A stretch of DNA of 14,853 bases from Clostridiaceae bacterium (GTDB lineage: Bacteria; Bacillota; Clostridia; Oscillospirales; Acutalibacteraceae): contig JAEDIH010000035.1 of NCBI GenBank assembly GCA_016292575.1, positions 1 through 14,853 on the forward strand, read 5' to 3'. Under the pieces are notes generated by a model, which had not been told where the DNA came from, did no database searches, and worked only from the letters and a program-made list of their open reading frames with translations. The translations under genes were made by a program, and so were the position numbers. Positions 5,421-12,989 of this stretch are shown here, one piece after another; within the stretch, counting starts at the first letter, position 1; the number at the start of each line of letters is the position of its first letter.

Positions 5421-6416
5421 TCAGGCGCCTTTTATTGTTGTGCCTTTGAAAAAGTGGAGCAGTATATCCTCGTAATCTGCGCCCTGCCTTGCCATATAGT
5501 CTGCGGAATACTGACTCATTCCGACGAGATGTCCGTAGCCCTTAACGCTGAAGACGAAGCCTTCCTTTGTTTTTTGGACAGTAAACGCAGGACTTCTCAG
5601 CGAAAAAGCGCTGCGTATATCTCTGCCCGAAAAGGTTTTTGAGCCGATAACCATTGCGGTGACATAGCCGGATTTTGTTGTTGTGATTTTTCCTATCCAT
5701 TTTGCGCTGTCTTTTGAAAGCTTTACGCCGTCAAGCTTTTCGGCGCAGTTTTTGAATTTTTCTTCGCTCAGAGTAACGGTTGAGTCGATATCAGGCGAAA
5801 GCAGATCTCCGTTTGCCGTAACACTCTGAAGATAGGGTACGTCGCTTCCCCAGACATTTTTTGCGCTTTCAGTTTTTCCTGTTGAAAGCGCATGGAAGCA
5901 GGCCATAATCGGCTCACCGTCATATTCAAGGTACTGCCCGATAACTTCGCTTACACATTCATTAATTTTATCCGAGTATTCTTCAAATTTTTCGCCCCAT
6001 TTGTCACGAAGCTCATCTTCATCAAGATAGCTTTGAAATTTCAACGGATCATCGGAAATATCAGCACCGTAAAGGTTGGCACGGTCGGCATTTTTTCTTA
6101 GCCAAAGCGCATACGTGTAGCAGACAACGGTCTGCGCCTTAATGGCTTCCTTTTCATATTCGGGAGATATCTCCCCGGCAACGGCTCCTTTTACGTAATC
6201 GAAAATATCTTTTTCAACAATATTTCCGGAACCTGTCCGCAGAACCTTTATCGTTTTTACCGCCGTCTCTTCTTCAGCTTCCTCTTCCTTCTTTGTCTGA
6301 ACCGCAACAGTGGTGCTTTCGGCTTCAGTTTGTCCTTTTGCGGGAGTCAGAACCACAAGAGGGGACAAAGCCGCCAATAAAGTCAGAAAAATTGTTAGAA
6401 TTACATACAGCTTCAT
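5421..6416 (-). CDS. spoIID: Stage II sporulation protein D, septal peptidoglycan lytic transglycosylase
   Basis: This 331-residue protein (about 340 in B. subtilis) has an N-terminal membrane anchor or signal segment (about 3-24) and a Thr/Glu/Lys-rich linker (28-57), followed by the SpoIID catalytic domain. The conserved VAGEISPEYEKEAIKAQ block contains Glu82, which aligns with the catalytic glutamate of SpoIID. Further matches are FHALSTGKTE, VPYLQSV, and the C-terminal GHLVGMSQYSA followed by ILLHFF. SpoIID strips peptidoglycan at the sporulation septum as part of the DMP complex (with SpoIIP and SpoIIM) to drive engulfment. The start ATG is at 6414-6416, with GAGG about 9 bases upstream. 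No spoIIQ or murA neighbour is visible. In B. subtilis the gene is under sigma-E; no convincing sigma-E promoter was found in the 113-base upstream region. The extra Cys in CFHA near the metal-site region may be a zinc ligand (uncertain). Confidence 0.93.
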   Translation of the reverse strand: MKLYVILTIFLTLLAALSPLVVLTPAKGQTEAESTTVAVQTKKEEEAEEETAVKTIKVLRTGSGNIVEKDIFDYVKGAVAGEISPEYEKEAIKAQTVVCYTYALWLRKNADRANLYGADISDDPLKFQSYLDEDELRDKWGEKFEEYSDKINECVSEVIGQYLEYDGEPIMACFHALSTGKTESAKNVWGSDVPYLQSVTANGDLLSPDIDSTVTLSEEKFKNCAEKLDGVKLSKDSAKWIGKITTTKSGYVTAMVIGSKTFSGRDIRSAFSLRSPAFTVQKTKEGFVFSVKGYGHLVGMSQYSADYMARQGADYEDILLHFFKGTTIKGA

Positions 6417-6450
6417 TCTTTTGCCTCGCTTTTTTTAAGTTACATTTATA

Positions 6451-6479
6451 TTGACATTATTATTACTATGTTATAAAAT
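6451..6479 (+). promoter_or_regulatory. Sigma-A promoter for citrate synthase and the downstream gene run
   Basis: TTGACA at 6451-6456 and TAAAAT at 6474-6479 are separated by 17 bases. The predicted start is near 6486, leaving a leader of about 44 bases. A GGGGG tract at 6519-6523 serves as a weak ribosome binding site before ATG 6530. It is the only convincing vegetative promoter seen between here and the terminator at 14429. Confidence 0.75.
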
Positions 6480-6529
6480 AAAGGGTAATTACATTGTATA
6501 AATGAAATAGTTTTTTACGGGGGTACAAA

Positions 6530-7978
6530 ATGCACGAAAAAATTAATCCAATCTCACCCGAAGTTCTTGAAAAGATATGCGAAAAGATTGAACGCAAAAG
6601 TCAGATAAACCCCGATGATTTTTGGAAATACGGCGTTAAAAGAGGCTTGAGAAATCACGACGGAACCGGTGTAATGGCCGGACTGACCAAAATTTGCTGC
6701 GTTGAGGGTTATTATGTTGACGACGGCGAACGTGTTCCGAAAAAAGGCGTTTTGAAATATCGCGGCGTGAATATCAACAGCATTGTTGAGGCCTGTGAAA
6801 AGGAGAACCGCTTCGGTTTTGAAGAGGTTGCTTATCTTCTGCTTTTCGGCTCGCTGCCGACAAGGAGTCAGCTTGCGTTCTTCAAAAATGCTCTCGGCGT
6901 ATGCCGCGAACTGCCCGAAACTTTCATTGAGGACGTTATGATGAAAAATGCCTCAAGCGATGTTATGAACAACCTTGCGCGCTGTGTGCTTGTTCTTTAT
7001 TCGTTTGACGAAAACCCTGAAGACCGCTCTCCTGAAAATGTTCTTCGCCAGAGCATTCAGATTATTGCACAGCTCCCGGTATTAATCTGCTATGCATATC
7101 AGGTAAAGCGGCTGAAGTTTTACGGCAAGAGCCTTTATTTCCACCCGGAAAAGCAGAACCTTTCCACTGCCGAAACCATTCTTCGCTCCATACGCTCCGA
7201 CAGAAAGTATACCGATGCGGAAGCAAAGCTGCTTGATATATGCCTCATGCTTCACGCTGAACACGGCGGCGGCAATAACTCAACCTTTACCTGCCGCGTC
7301 CTTTCCTCTGCCGGAACCGATTCTTATGCCGCTTATTCGGCTGCCATCGGTTCGCTTAAAGGCGTCCGCCACGGCGGAGCCAACCTGAAAGTCTGCAATA
7401 TGATTGAAGAAATTGAAGAAAATGTGTCAGACATAACCGATGAAAACCAGGTTAAGGCATATCTTGAAAAGATAATCCGTAAGGAGGCGGGAGACGGAAC
7501 GGGGCTGATTTACGGAATGGGTCACGCCGTTTACACAATTTCCGATCCCCGTGCCGCTATTCTAAAGCGTAAAGCAGGGGAGTTTTCAAAGGGTACCGAG
7601 TTTGAAAAAGAATTTCACCTTATTGAAATGATAGAAAAATTCACACCGGAGCTTTTCAGAAAAGTCAAAGGTGAAAGCAAGCCGCTTTGCGCCAATGTTG
7701 ACCTATATTCCGGTCTTGTATATAAGATTCTCGGCATACCTAAGGATATCTTTACACCCCTTTTTGCCGCAGCAAGAATTGTCGGCTGGTCTGCGCACAG
7801 AATGGAAGAAATTATGACGGGCAACAGAATAATCAGACCTGCATATAAAAGCGTGGCCATCCCCAAAAAATATATACCCATTGATGAGAGGATCGAGGGT
7901 TATAACGCTCAGACCACATATATTCCTACGGAGGAAAGAATCTTTATTCAAGGGGAAGATGGTAACAATGAAAATTAA
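6530..7978 (+). CDS. gltA: Citrate synthase (Si-type; citrate/2-methylcitrate synthase family)
   Basis: The 482-residue enzyme condenses acetyl-CoA and oxaloacetate to citrate in the cytoplasm; 2-methylcitrate synthase activity is possible within this family. Three catalytic positions are visible: His245 in HAEHGGGNNS, His332 in GMGHAVY, and Asp391 in CANVDLYSG. VRHGGAN and GWSAHRMEE are further family blocks. It belongs to the classical Si family, unlike the Re-citrate synthase (homocitrate-synthase-like) used by some clostridia. It is longer than many bacterial forms because of an N-terminal extension of about 45 residues and a C-terminal tail. No aconitase or isocitrate dehydrogenase gene is visible nearby, although these often accompany it for glutamate synthesis. 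It is transcribed from a good promoter at 6451 and overlaps the next gene by 11 bases. The symbol is assigned by family, and substrate preference is unproven. Confidence 0.92.
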   Translation: MHEKINPISPEVLEKICEKIERKSQINPDDFWKYGVKRGLRNHDGTGVMAGLTKICCVEGYYVDDGERVPKKGVLKYRGVNINSIVEACEKENRFGFEEVAYLLLFGSLPTRSQLAFFKNALGVCRELPETFIEDVMMKNASSDVMNNLARCVLVLYSFDENPEDRSPENVLRQSIQIIAQLPVLICYAYQVKRLKFYGKSLYFHPEKQNLSTAETILRSIRSDRKYTDAEAKLLDICLMLHAEHGGGNNSTFTCRVLSSAGTDSYAAYSAAIGSLKGVRHGGANLKVCNMIEEIEENVSDITDENQVKAYLEKIIRKEAGDGTGLIYGMGHAVYTISDPRAAILKRKAGEFSKGTEFEKEFHLIEMIEKFTPELFRKVKGESKPLCANVDLYSGLVYKILGIPKDIFTPLFAAARIVGWSAHRMEEIMTGNRIIRPAYKSVAIPKKYIPIDERIEGYNAQTTYIPTEERIFIQGEDGNNEN

Positions 7979-8873
7979 AGAAAGCAGCTCAAAAATAAAA
8001 TATTTACATGCACTCATAATTTTTGCTTTTTCGGCGGTTGTGCTGACTGCAATGCGGCTTTTTCAAATCAAAACGTCAATAGACGCTTCAACCGGTTTTT
8101 ATACTAAGACCGGCTTTCCGGTAATATTCTTTTATGCTTTGCTGTTTATCTCGTGTCTGCTGCTTGCGGTAATGTCCTTTGTTTCCGAGGACAGCAAAAA
8201 TGTTTCTCTCAACAAAAAAAGCACGGCAATGTTTGCTGCAACTTTGGTTTTTTCGTTCTTTGTGTTTTTCAACGGAGCTTCAAGCTTTATCAGAAGCATT
8301 GCCGCTACCGGAGAAACCCAGGTTACGACCACCGTTTTTAAAAGTCTTATGACTTCGGGAGCAATCCCTCTGTTTTTGCAAAGCGTTTTTGCCGTTCTTT
8401 CCGGAATATTTTTTGTTGAGCTTTCGTTCTCTTTCAAAAAAGGTGACGGCAGCGCGTCAAGTCACCGCATTGCTGCTTTGATGCCCGTTGGCTGGATTTC
8501 CTGCAGGCTGCTTCATCTTTTTGTCAGCAAAATCAGCTTTATGCGCGTTTCGGATTTGTTCCTTGAGCTTATAATGTGCGCGTTCATGGTGCTGTTTTTT
8601 ATGGCACTTGCTCAGGTTTCAAGCAATGTTTACTCAACCGACTCAAGGTGGAGGCTTGCCGGCTTCGGTCTGCCTGCCGCTTTGATATCCACCGTTATAA
8701 GCGTTTCAAGGCTTATTTTTACCATTATTTCCAAGGAAACTTATATTAATGAGAATCATCCGTTTAACATTGTTGACCTTGCGTTTTCCGTTTTTGCGGT
8801 AATGCTTGTCGTTATACTCATGAAAAACGGCGGCGCCGTTGCTGAAAAAGAGGAGAAGGAAATTGTTTCTTGA
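7968..8873 (+). CDS. Multi-pass membrane protein of unknown function
   Basis: I do not recognise this family. The 301-residue protein is mostly hydrophobic, with about eight predicted helices near residues 13-32, 50-72, 86-106, 133-155, 168-188, 196-217, 230-255 and 268-288. It ends in a short acidic/lysine tail. No signature for a transporter, enzyme or sensor was seen. Three in-frame ATGs compete: 7881 is too deep in citrate synthase, 7959 is too close to the AGGGGA at 7951-7956, and 7968 has good spacing and is chosen. The gene overlaps citrate synthase by 11 bases, and the next gene (an AEC carrier) overlaps it by 11 bases, so it is translationally coupled on both sides. A role in membrane handling of organic acids is only a guess from context. 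Confidence 0.7.
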   Translation: MKIKESSSKIKYLHALIIFAFSAVVLTAMRLFQIKTSIDASTGFYTKTGFPVIFFYALLFISCLLLAVMSFVSEDSKNVSLNKKSTAMFAATLVFSFFVFFNGASSFIRSIAATGETQVTTTVFKSLMTSGAIPLFLQSVFAVLSGIFFVELSFSFKKGDGSASSHRIAALMPVGWISCRLLHLFVSKISFMRVSDLFLELIMCAFMVLFFMALAQVSSNVYSTDSRWRLAGFGLPAALISTVISVSRLIFTIISKETYINENHPFNIVDLAFSVFAVMLVVILMKNGGAVAEKEEKEIVS

Positions 8874-9789
8874 AAATGTTAAACAGGCGGCAACTCAGGT
8901 TTCCATTCTTTATATCATGGTTGCCATCGGCTTCATCTGCGACAAGGCAAAACTTTTTACTGAAAAAGCGGCAAGGATGCTCGTTGACTTTTTGCTCTAT
9001 CTTGTTGTTCCGTGTATGCTTGTCCGCTCCTTTACAAGGACTGAATTTTCAAAGCATAATCTTCTGATGTTTCTGCTTTCGCTGCTTTTGGCGTTTGCAA
9101 CGCATTTTATTGCGATTGCGCTTAATATTCCGTTTTTCAGGAAAAAGAACGATGAAAATCCGATATATAAATTCGCTTCAATTTATGGCAATGTCGGCTT
9201 CATGGCACTGCCGCTTGCTTCGGAAATACTCGGAGATGAAGGCGTTTTTTACTGCGCAAACGGAGTTATAGCCTTCAACATAATCACTTTCATTCACGGC
9301 GTAAGGCTCATGAGCCGCGACAAATTCAAGCTTAATTTTAAAAACCTGATTTTAAATCCCGGCATTATCTCGGTAATTATCGGTCTGCCGCTGTTCCTTT
9401 TGCAGGTGAAGCTGCCCGTGCTCATTGAACGGCCGATGTCCTATCTTGCCGAGCTGAACACTCCGCTTGCAATGCTTATTTTCGGAACATATCTTGCAAA
9501 TACCGACCTCAAAACGATGTTTACGGACAAGAAGATATATCTTACGGCGCTTTTGAAGCTGCTTATCATGCCTCTTTTGTGCATCGGAATCTATCGCCTG
9601 TGCGGCGTTACGGGAACGCTTCTTGTTGCCTGCGCCATCACTGCCTGCGTCCCCTCGGCAAATAACACGTTCATGTTCTCTTCAAAATACGGACGCGACG
9701 CAGGTCTTGCATCAAAGACAGTTGCGCTCGTAAGCTTTTTTTCAATAATTACCATGCCGGTTGTTATTGCGATTGCCCAATCTTTATAA
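8863..9789 (+). CDS. AEC-family (auxin efflux carrier-like) transporter
   Basis: This 308-residue membrane protein has about ten helices in two five-helix halves. The first half begins ILYIMVAIGFICDK, and the loop YGNVGFMALPLA and LNTPLAMLIFGTYLA are typical of the membrane transport (AEC) family. PSANNTFMFSSKYG near the end matches the conserved second-half motif. Bacterial members export or take up organic acids such as malate or malonate, but the substrate cannot be assigned here. The best start is the rare TTG at 8863, with AGGAG at 8851-8855 seven bases upstream; an earlier TTG at 8839 would place a highly basic leader before the first helix. It overlaps the preceding membrane-protein gene by 11 bases and is followed 12 bases later by lgt. 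Association with citrate synthase upstream suggests a carboxylate substrate (inference). Confidence 0.83.
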   Translation: MFLENVKQAATQVSILYIMVAIGFICDKAKLFTEKAARMLVDFLLYLVVPCMLVRSFTRTEFSKHNLLMFLLSLLLAFATHFIAIALNIPFFRKKNDENPIYKFASIYGNVGFMALPLASEILGDEGVFYCANGVIAFNIITFIHGVRLMSRDKFKLNFKNLILNPGIISVIIGLPLFLLQVKLPVLIERPMSYLAELNTPLAMLIFGTYLANTDLKTMFTDKKIYLTALLKLLIMPLLCIGIYRLCGVTGTLLVACAITACVPSANNTFMFSSKYGRDAGLASKTVALVSFFSIITMPVVIAIAQSL

Positions 9790-9801
9790 GGAGGTAGCCT
9801 T

Positions 9802-10932
9802 ATGGAAGCACAAACCGTTATAGTAAAATTTGCCAATATTGCAAAAGAATTTTCGGTTTCCAACACATTGGATCTCGGCTTTACCACTGTTCGCTGGTAC
9901 GGTGTGATAATTGCTTTCGGCTTTTTGCTTGCTGTTCTTTTCGGAGGTCGTATAGCCTACAAGTGGAAAATCAATCTTGACAAAATGATTGATGTTCTGC
10001 TCTATGGAACAATCGGCGGAATTGTCGGCGCAAGGCTTTACTACGTTGCGTTTAAGTGGGATTATTACGGTCAGCACCTTTCGGATATTTTCAAAATTTG
10101 GGAGGGCGGTCTTGCAATCTACGGAGGAATAATCGGCGGCATTCTTGCAGCGTTCATCGTTTGCAAGATTGAAAAGCTTAATTTCTTCAATCTGCTTGAC
10201 ATGGTGTCCATGAGCCTTCTTATCGGTCAGGGAATCGGTCGTTGGGGCAACTATGCAAATCAGGAGGCTTTCGGCTCTTTAACCAATAAAAACTGGGGCA
10301 TGATGAGCGATACCGTTGCCGAATATATTTCGAGAAACGCCTCGTATTTCGGTCTTGGCAATGTTGATAACGTCAAGCAGTATATTGCCGACAACGACCT
10401 TTATGTTCATCCGACGTTTTTCTATGAATCGGTCTGGTGCATTCTCGGCTTTTTTGTTCTCTATATCATATTGAAAAAACGCAGAAAATTCAGCGGACAG
10501 CTTTTCCTTTGCTACGGCGTGTGGTACGGCTTTGAAAGAATGGTTGTTGAGGGACTGCGTTCGGACAGCCTTTATATCGGAAACACCTCAATCAGAGTTT
10601 CACAGGCTCTTTCCGCTGTGCTGATGCTCGTTTCCCTTGTTTTGCTCATCTCGCTTTATGTTAAATTTACAAAGCACCCGAAGCCGATTGAGGGAATTGA
10701 CTTCTTTCCGCCGAAAAGCGAAAAGGAGCTTGAAGCAGAAAAGCGCAAGGCTGAAAAAAAGGCTCTTAAAAAGAAAGCAAGGAGCGTTGTTATCCGCGAC
10801 GGAAAGATTGTTGCCGGGGCTTATGAAAAAAAGACCGCCCAACAGCTTGAAGAGGAAAGGGACGATGTTCTTGTAAACGCCGAGGAGGAAATTGAAAGCA
10901 AAGAGGAGGACAGTGCCAATGAAAATAATTGA
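9802..10932 (+). CDS. lgt: Prolipoprotein diacylglyceryl transferase with charged C-terminal tail
   Basis: Lgt transfers diacylglycerol from phosphatidylglycerol to the lipobox cysteine of prolipoproteins in the cytoplasmic membrane. The signature GRWGNYANQEAFG (146-158) includes Arg147, matching the essential arginine of E. coli Lgt. VRWYG (30-34), GGIVGARLYYV, WEGGLAIYGG (100-109) and HPTFFYES are further family motifs. A Tyr stands where E. coli has His103 (Y106); I believe this is common in Firmicutes. About seven helices are expected. After the last helix near residue 290, the protein carries roughly 85 residues rich in Lys and Glu that are absent from the 290-residue E. coli enzyme, probably a cytoplasmic tail. 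AAGGAGG at 9788-9794 precedes ATG 9802. The folD start lies inside its 3' end (14-base overlap). One client is encoded in this window, the ABC-importer lipoprotein at 3006. Confidence 0.95.
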   Translation: MEAQTVIVKFANIAKEFSVSNTLDLGFTTVRWYGVIIAFGFLLAVLFGGRIAYKWKINLDKMIDVLLYGTIGGIVGARLYYVAFKWDYYGQHLSDIFKIWEGGLAIYGGIIGGILAAFIVCKIEKLNFFNLLDMVSMSLLIGQGIGRWGNYANQEAFGSLTNKNWGMMSDTVAEYISRNASYFGLGNVDNVKQYIADNDLYVHPTFFYESVWCILGFFVLYIILKKRRKFSGQLFLCYGVWYGFERMVVEGLRSDSLYIGNTSIRVSQALSAVLMLVSLVLLISLYVKFTKHPKPIEGIDFFPPKSEKELEAEKRKAEKKALKKKARSVVIRDGKIVAGAYEKKTAQQLEEERDDVLVNAEEEIESKEEDSANENN

Positions 10933-11782
10933 CGGAAAAAGCACTGCTTTTGAAACCTGCGAAAAAGTCAGGCTTAGGGTTGACTCGCTTTTAAAAAGCG
11001 GCGTTGAACCCTGTCTTGCCGTCATAATTGTCGGAGATGATCCGGCGTCAAGAGTTTATGTGAACAACAAAAAGAAAAAGTGCGCCGCAGTGGGTATAAA
11101 GTCGCTTGAGTTTGCGCTTCCTGCTAAGACGACTCAGGGGGAACTTCTTGAACTTATTGAACAGCTCAATAAAAACAGCCTTGTTAACGGAATCCTCTGC
11201 CAGCTGCCGCTGCCGGAGCACATTGACGAAAAGGCTGTTATTGAAGCCATTGACCCGCAAAAGGACGTTGACTGCTTTTGCGATGTCAATGTCGGAAAGC
11301 TCTGGACGGGCAACGCCGTCTTTCTGCCCTGTACGCCTGCCGGAGTCATGGAAATGCTTCGACAGTATAATATTGAGGTTTCCGGAAAAAACTGCGTGAT
11401 AGTCGGACGCAGCAACATTGTCGGCAAACCGCTTGCCGCACTGATGCTTCAAAAGAATGCAACCGTCACGGTCTGCCATTCAAAAACAAGGGAGCTTGCC
11501 TCTGTCTGCCGCAGTGCGGACATTCTTGTTGCCGCAGTGGGCAGAGCAAAATTCATCACTGCCGATATGGTCAGGGAAAATGCGGTTGTTATTGACGTCG
11601 GTATAAACCGCGATGAAAACGGAAAGCTTTGCGGAGATGTGGACTTTGATGCCGTCAAAGACAAAGCTTCGTTCATTACGCCTGTTCCCGGAGGCTGCGG
11701 ACCTATGACTATAGCCATGCTTATGCAAAACACAGTAAAGGCCTGTGAAATACAAAATAAAGGAGTTTTAAAAAATGAGTAA
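10919..11782 (+). CDS. folD: Bifunctional methylene-THF dehydrogenase / methenyl-THF cyclohydrolase
   Basis: The 287-residue protein has the normal FolD length. It interconverts 5,10-methylene-, 5,10-methenyl- and 10-formyl-tetrahydrofolate in the cytoplasm. Visible motifs are YVNNK (Tyr47, catalytic Lys51), GILCQLPLP, DPQKDVDCF, PCTPAGVMEML, the dinucleotide-binding VGRSNIVGKP, and PVPGGCGPMT. The usual KDVDGF is KDVDCF here, a mild variant. The start is ATG 10919, after GAGGAGG (about 10904-10910) within the lgt coding sequence. A further upstream start at 10892 is rejected because it would add a basic leader and lacks a suitable ribosome site. It overlaps lgt by 14 bases and the PspC gene by 8 bases. 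Together with metH at the left edge it reflects active folate one-carbon metabolism, although the two are not in one operon. Confidence 0.96.
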   Translation: MKIIDGKSTAFETCEKVRLRVDSLLKSGVEPCLAVIIVGDDPASRVYVNNKKKKCAAVGIKSLEFALPAKTTQGELLELIEQLNKNSLVNGILCQLPLPEHIDEKAVIEAIDPQKDVDCFCDVNVGKLWTGNAVFLPCTPAGVMEMLRQYNIEVSGKNCVIVGRSNIVGKPLAALMLQKNATVTVCHSKTRELASVCRSADILVAAVGRAKFITADMVRENAVVIDVGINRDENGKLCGDVDFDAVKDKASFITPVPGGCGPMTIAMLMQNTVKACEIQNKGVLKNE

Positions 11783-12308
11783 AAAGCTTTACACAAGTCC
11801 TGACAAAAAAATCTGCGGCGTTTGCGCAGGTGTTGCTGACTATTTCAATATTGACCCGACAGTTGTCAGAGCGATTGTCGTTGCAGCCGCCTGCCTTACG
11901 GCGATTGTTCCGGCTTTTATAGTGTATCTGATAGTTGCTCTTGTAATTCCCAAGCCGCCGGAAAACTATTATCAGCTTTTCAACAACACATCAAAGCGCA
12001 TATATAAGAGCAATGACAAAAAAATCTGCGGCGTTTGCGGCGGCATCGCCGAATATCTCAACACCGATTCAACGGTTATCAGACTGATTTTTGCCCTTGT
12101 TTTCCTGTTCTTCGGCTACGGCCTTGCAGTTTATATTATTTGCGCCATTCTGTTTCCGGCGCCGCTCGTGACGGACGGTCAGTATTATGACCAGCAGCAG
12201 TTCGGTCCCGATCCCAACGCGCAGTATTACAACCGCACGAATTACAACGGTCAGCCGTATCAGCAGCCTGACGGTGCTGAACAGCAGGGCGAAAACAATA
12301 ATTCCTGA
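11775..12308 (+). CDS. Tandem PspC-domain membrane protein
   Basis: This 177-residue protein consists of two PspC domains in tandem. Unit 1 covers residues 3-60 and unit 2 residues 74-131; both contain DKKICGVC, then DYFNID or EYLNTD, then a transmembrane helix ending in IPKP or FPAP. The tail (135-177) is low-complexity, rich in Gln, Asn, Tyr and Pro. PspC-family proteins sit in the cytoplasmic membrane; in enterobacteria PspC takes part in the phage-shock envelope-stress response, while the function of Firmicute members is largely unknown. No PspA or other Psp gene is nearby. AGGAG at 11762-11766 precedes ATG 11775. The gene overlaps folD by 8 bases, and its stop shares a base with the next start (TGATG). 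The two units derive from an internal duplication with a 213-base period. Confidence 0.9.
   Translation: MSKKLYTSPDKKICGVCAGVADYFNIDPTVVRAIVVAAACLTAIVPAFIVYLIVALVIPKPPENYYQLFNNTSKRIYKSNDKKICGVCGGIAEYLNTDSTVIRLIFALVFLFFGYGLAVYIICAILFPAPLVTDGQYYDQQQFGPDPNAQYYNRTNYNGQPYQQPDGAEQQGENNNS
11801..12039 (+). repeat. In-gene direct repeat in the PspC gene (26 bases identical, 213-base period)
   Basis: Bases 11801-11826 and 12014-12039 are identical over 26 positions and encode the DKKICGVC segment of each PspC unit. The flanking DNA has diverged strongly while the protein pattern continues. Unequal recombination between the two copies would delete exactly 71 codons in frame and leave a single-domain PspC protein. 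Confidence 0.9.
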
Positions 12309-12985
12309 TGGTTTATATCGCTGATATAAATGATTTTAGCGCGCAGTTTTTTAATGACGCTTTGAGCCTTTTGCCGGAAAAAAAGCGTGAAGAAGTCCAG
12401 AAAATCACCCATGAAACAGCAAGAAAGGAAACGGTTCTTGCGTGGGTGCTTCTGCGCTTTGCTTTGGACGGAAAGGGTGTAACTGTTCTGCCGAGCCTTT
12501 CTTTTTCCGAAAGGGGAAAGCCGCGCTTTGAAAACGAAAAGCTTTTTTTCAATCTCAGCCACAGCAAAGGCAGGGTTTGCGCTGCAATTTCGACTACGGG
12601 TGAAATCGGCATTGACGTCCAGAAAAAAAGTGCTTTTTCAAAGAACATGAAAAAGCGGGTATTTACCGAAGACGAGTGTCTCCTTGGCGACAAGCAGGCA
12701 GATGAGAGCGCCTTTTTTACCCGGCTTTGGGCAATAAAGGAAAGCTATCTCAAAAACACCGGCACGGGAATAGCGTTTGATATTCGCGCGCTTGATTTTT
12801 CAAAGCAGTGCCTTTTTGACTTTTTTGAAAAGGACGGACTTTACTACAGCGTCTGCGCAGACAATGAGTTTGCATTCAGCGTTTGCGCAAAGGAAAAACG
12901 GGAGCAGGTTTTCAGAGCTGTCCCTTGCGAAGCTCTTATTGAATATTATAAAACAGCGGTTCGCGCCGCAAAAGGAGAGGTATAA
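12308..12985 (+). CDS. Sfp-type 4'-phosphopantetheinyl transferase
   Basis: This 225-residue cytoplasmic enzyme is of the Sfp/AcpT class, similar in length to B. subtilis Sfp (224). Such enzymes move the phosphopantetheine arm of CoA onto a serine of carrier proteins. Motifs are GKPRF (70-74), FNLSHS (81-86), IGIDV (100-104) and WAIKESYLK (141-149), with Glu145 matching a magnesium ligand of Sfp. The second acidic residue of the Sfp GIDIE motif is Gln105 here. The first base of its ATG is the last base of the preceding stop codon, so translation is probably coupled to the PspC gene. No nonribosomal-peptide, polyketide or carrier-protein gene is in the window, so the client is unknown. It may serve secondary metabolism elsewhere or supplement AcpS. 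It ends 4 bases before the GPH transporter start. Confidence 0.9.
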   Translation: MVYIADINDFSAQFFNDALSLLPEKKREEVQKITHETARKETVLAWVLLRFALDGKGVTVLPSLSFSERGKPRFENEKLFFNLSHSKGRVCAAISTTGEIGIDVQKKSAFSKNMKKRVFTEDECLLGDKQADESAFFTRLWAIKESYLKNTGTGIAFDIRALDFSKQCLFDFFEKDGLYYSVCADNEFAFSVCAKEKREQVFRAVPCEALIEYYKTAVRAAKGEV

Positions 12986-12989
12986 AGCA

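Noticed and set aside
6417..6529. Sigma-E promoter for spoIID on the minus strand
   Set aside because: A TATACAAT resembling the sigma-E -10 occurs at about 6492-6499 on the minus strand, but no suitable -35 is found at the required spacing.
12777..12989. N-terminal extension of the GPH symporter from 12777
   Set aside because: It would overlap the phosphopantetheinyl transferase by about 200 bases. The ATG at 12990 has a strong ribosome binding site and matches family N-termini.
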